Source: Reyranella sp.
Lineage (GTDB): Bacteria > Pseudomonadota > Alphaproteobacteria > Reyranellales > Reyranellaceae
DNA length: 64,000 nt
Direction of reading: 5' to 3'
Assembly (NCBI RefSeq): GCF_017305915.1
Contig: NZ_JAFKJN010000023.1
Location: forward strand, 81,903 to 145,902
A program made the position numbers and the translations under genes. The notes under the pieces are model-generated. The model was not told the origin of the DNA, searched no databases, and saw nothing but the letters and a program-made list of their open reading frames with translations. Below are positions 62,398 to 64,000 of this stretch, piece after piece (within the stretch, counting starts at the first letter, position 1; each line of letters begins with the position of its first letter).

Positions 62398-63615
62398 CTA
62401 GATCGAGCCCGCCTCGTGCTGGCGCTCGCCGAGGTCCTTGGCGATCACCTTCTTGAAGCGCACCAGCTCGCCGCCCTTGAGCTGCTCGGCCCGCAGCATC
62501 TGGCTGATCATCGGGTTGGTCGGATGGCCGTTCTGCAGGATCTCGAAATGCAGGTGCGGCCCGGTCGAGCGCCCGGTCGAGCCGACATAGCCGATCACGT
62601 CGCCCTGCTTGACCTTCGTGCCCGGCTCGATTCCGGCAGCGAAGGCCGAGAGATGGCCGTAGACCGTCGTGATCTTCGCCGGCTTGCCGTCTGCCTTTCC
62701 GATGGTCGGCGCCACGGCCAGCAGCTCGTCGTGCTCGATCTCGATCCAGTTGCCGTAGCCGCCCTTCAGCTCGGCGCCCTTGACCACGCCGTCGCCCGCC
62801 GCATGGATCGGCGTGCCGGCATCGGCCGCAAGATCGACACCCTCGTGCATCATCATCGGCGCGCGGCCGGCGCCGTTGAAGCCCTTGAGGCCGGGCGCGA
62901 CGAGGCCGGCGTCGATACCGGCCGCCGTCGGCACGTTGACCAGCGACGCCGGATTGGTGAGCGGGCTCGGCGGCGGTCCGCCAAGCGGCTTGACGGCCAT
63001 CCTCGCGATCGGCGCCTTGCCCGCAGGCGTGACCTTGCCGCGCCATTGCTGGAGGCTGCCGCGCATCGGCTGGTCGAACGGATCGGCGCGCATGCCGAAG
63101 CCCGACGACACGGTGACGGTGTCGAGCGGCAGCTTGAGGCCGGCCGGCAGCGCCGCCTGACCAGTCGACAGCCAGAACGAGTCGGCGCTGGCCTTGAGCG
63201 GCCGGAAGCGGTGGATCGCCAGCGTGCCCTTGGCCTGGGTGCGCAGCTCCGCCCACAGCACGCGGCCGGTGCCGACGGCGTCGCCCTGGACGGTGTAGGT
63301 GCGCTCGTACCGAATATAGAAACGGTCGCCGTCGCGCAGGTCGCGCTCGAGGTCGATCGCCGAGGCGAAGGCAGCCAGCGCGTCGAGCATCGCCGACGGC
63401 GTCACGCCTGCGGCCTCGGCCGATGCGCTAAGCGAACCCTGCACCACGCCGCTGACCGCGAGCGTGCGGGTGAACGGCATGTAGGACAGGAACTGGGCGT
63501 CCTCCCGGTCGCTGCCCAGCAGCCGGGTCTCCTCGGGAGTCGCAGCGAAGCAGAGGGGCCCCGCAACGCTACACAACAGGACCGCCAAGGCGGCCCGGCG
63601 CGGTATCCGTTTCAT
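62398..63615 (-). CDS. M23 murein endopeptidase with internal insertion
   Basis: 405 residues. Signal peptide MKRIPRRAALAVLLCSVAGPLCFAA, an OapA/Csd3-like domain (about 40-140), then the LytM/M23 fold: SSGFGMRADPFD (171-181), zinc ligands H257 and D261 (MMHEGVDLAAD), H321 (VYGHLSAF) and H354/H356 (TGPHLHFEI). About 75 residues (183-256) separate SGFGMR from HEGVD, where the gap is normally about 15. Probably cleaves stem-peptide cross-links in the periplasm. Ribosome site not obvious. Confidence 0.9.
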   Translation of the reverse strand: MKRIPRRAALAVLLCSVAGPLCFAATPEETRLLGSDREDAQFLSYMPFTRTLAVSGVVQGSLSASAEAAGVTPSAMLDALAAFASAIDLERDLRDGDRFYIRYERTYTVQGDAVGTGRVLWAELRTQAKGTLAIHRFRPLKASADSFWLSTGQAALPAGLKLPLDTVTVSSGFGMRADPFDQPMRGSLQQWRGKVTPAGKAPIARMAVKPLGGPPPSPLTNPASLVNVPTAAGIDAGLVAPGLKGFNGAGRAPMMMHEGVDLAADAGTPIHAAGDGVVKGAELKGGYGNWIEIEHDELLAVAPTIGKADGKPAKITTVYGHLSAFAAGIEPGTKVKQGDVIGYVGSTGRSTGPHLHFEILQNGHPTNPMISQMLRAEQLKGGELVRFKKVIAKDLGERQHEAGSI

Positions 63616-63854
63616 CCAGCCTCGGTCTTCAACGGTGTGTGAATGACTTCAGACGGTAGAGCGCCTATAGCACGGCACGCGCGGCAATCGCCGGTGACGA
63701 CATGGTGACTATTGCAGAGTCCGCTGCCGTACCAAGGGACCACCGCAATTTGCACAGAGTACAGAACGTGTCCACCACCCTCGGGCGACGCCTCTGTCAT
63801 GTCGGGTACATACGGATGCGGGGCCTGTGCTAAAGTCGGAAAGAATGAGCACTA
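63616..63854. other. Gap of about 240 bp before the IS-like end
   Basis: No gene recognised. The stretch holds the M23 peptidase promoter on the minus strand. No hairpin or dyad stands out. Confidence 0.4.
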
Positions 63855-64000
63855 GGGATTCTCTGAACAAGCTGTCGATCGAGCGGCTCTGCTAGAGTGA
63901 TCTGGTGGAGGCGGTGATGAAGCAGCTGAGTTTTTCGGACGCAGAGTACGGCGGGAAGCGCAAACGGACCCGCCGCGAGGTGTTTCTGGCCGAGATGCAC
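63855..64000 (+). mobile_element. Left end of an IS5-like insertion sequence
   Basis: GGGATTCTCTGAACAAG at 63855, preceded by CTA-type target sequence (ACTAGGGATT), has the look of an IS5-family terminal repeat. The transposase start codon follows 62 bp later. The other end lies outside the window. Confidence 0.5.
63917..64000 (+). CDS. IS5-family transposase, N-terminus
   Basis: 28 residues visible: MKQLSFSDAEYGGKRKRTRR then EVFLAEMH, running off the right edge. This opening is that of IS5-family transposases, whose DDE catalytic domain is not in the window. The start has GGAGG eight bases upstream (63907). Whether the copy is intact cannot be seen. Confidence 0.7.
   Translation, partial: MKQLSFSDAEYGGKRKRTRREVFLAEMH

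Overview
The window is a high-GC (roughly two thirds G+C by eye), densely packed chromosomal stretch. Gene content suggests an alphaproteobacterium of the Rhodospirillales/Reyranella kind: many soluble-substrate ABC transporters, a Bug/TctC receptor, acyl-CoA ligases, thiolase and multifunctional beta-oxidation enzyme, three separate Fe(II)/2-oxoglutarate oxygenases, a CoxL-like molybdoenzyme and an MlrC-type peptidase. The organism call rests on recognition of protein families, not on a search. There are no rRNA or tRNA genes, no CRISPR array and no replication origin. One transposon end lies at the right edge.

Layout. 1-6.2 kb: a truncated exported protein, then two near-twin acyl-CoA ligases flanking a 2OG-oxygenase / VOC protein / enolase-superfamily trio. 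6.2-14.1 kb: small metabolic and regulatory genes (cupin, EamA exporter, RidA, WYL regulator, TauD-type oxygenase, metallo-hydrolase, DHFR-like, DUF1761, amidase, Bug receptor). 14.2-19.4 kb: a beta-oxidation pair (hydratase/dehydrogenase and thiolase), a pRiA4-ORF3 protein, and a MarR regulator divergent from a tandem DUF1428 protein. 19.6-29.7 kb: a peptide-type ABC operon with four substrate-binding proteins for one permease/ATPase set. 29.9-36.6 kb, mostly minus strand: HCCA-isomerase-like protein, acyl-CoA-dehydrogenase-like flavoprotein, a sugar-type ABC importer without its ATPase, and an FMN alpha-hydroxyacid oxidase. 36.6-39.4 kb: GNAT, PhyH-type oxygenase, GNAT and GST as a chain. 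39.4-48.9 kb, minus strand: a long operon pairing a polyamine-type ABC importer with a multi-subunit FAD/2Fe-2S amine or imino-acid oxidase, a histidine phosphatase and an SGNH protein. 48.9-55.8 kb: RlmM-like methyltransferase, adenine deaminase, DUF6496 protein, lone CoxL homologue, glycine-zipper lipoprotein, gamma-glutamyltransferase. 55.8-63.9 kb: a looser, lower-GC, decaying region with gene fragments, three frameshifted genes, XRE regulator, MATE exporter, MlrC and an M23 peptidase, ending in an IS5-like transposase start.

How it fits together: most of the window is uptake plus oxidation of organic acids, amines and peptides. The three import systems (four-receptor peptide type, sugar type, polyamine type) sit beside oxidoreductases that could use the imported compounds. 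Acyl-CoA ligases, hydratase/dehydrogenase and thiolase make a complete CoA-dependent degradation set.

The most unusual non-coding signal is a family of palindromic intergenic repeats. One is a composite of about 128 bp with two hairpins, present twice (11327-11454 and, inverted, 57200-57326). The two copies differ at many stem positions, yet every change is matched by a compensating change on the other arm. A second palindrome family (1906-1973 and 37055-37123) shows the same behaviour.
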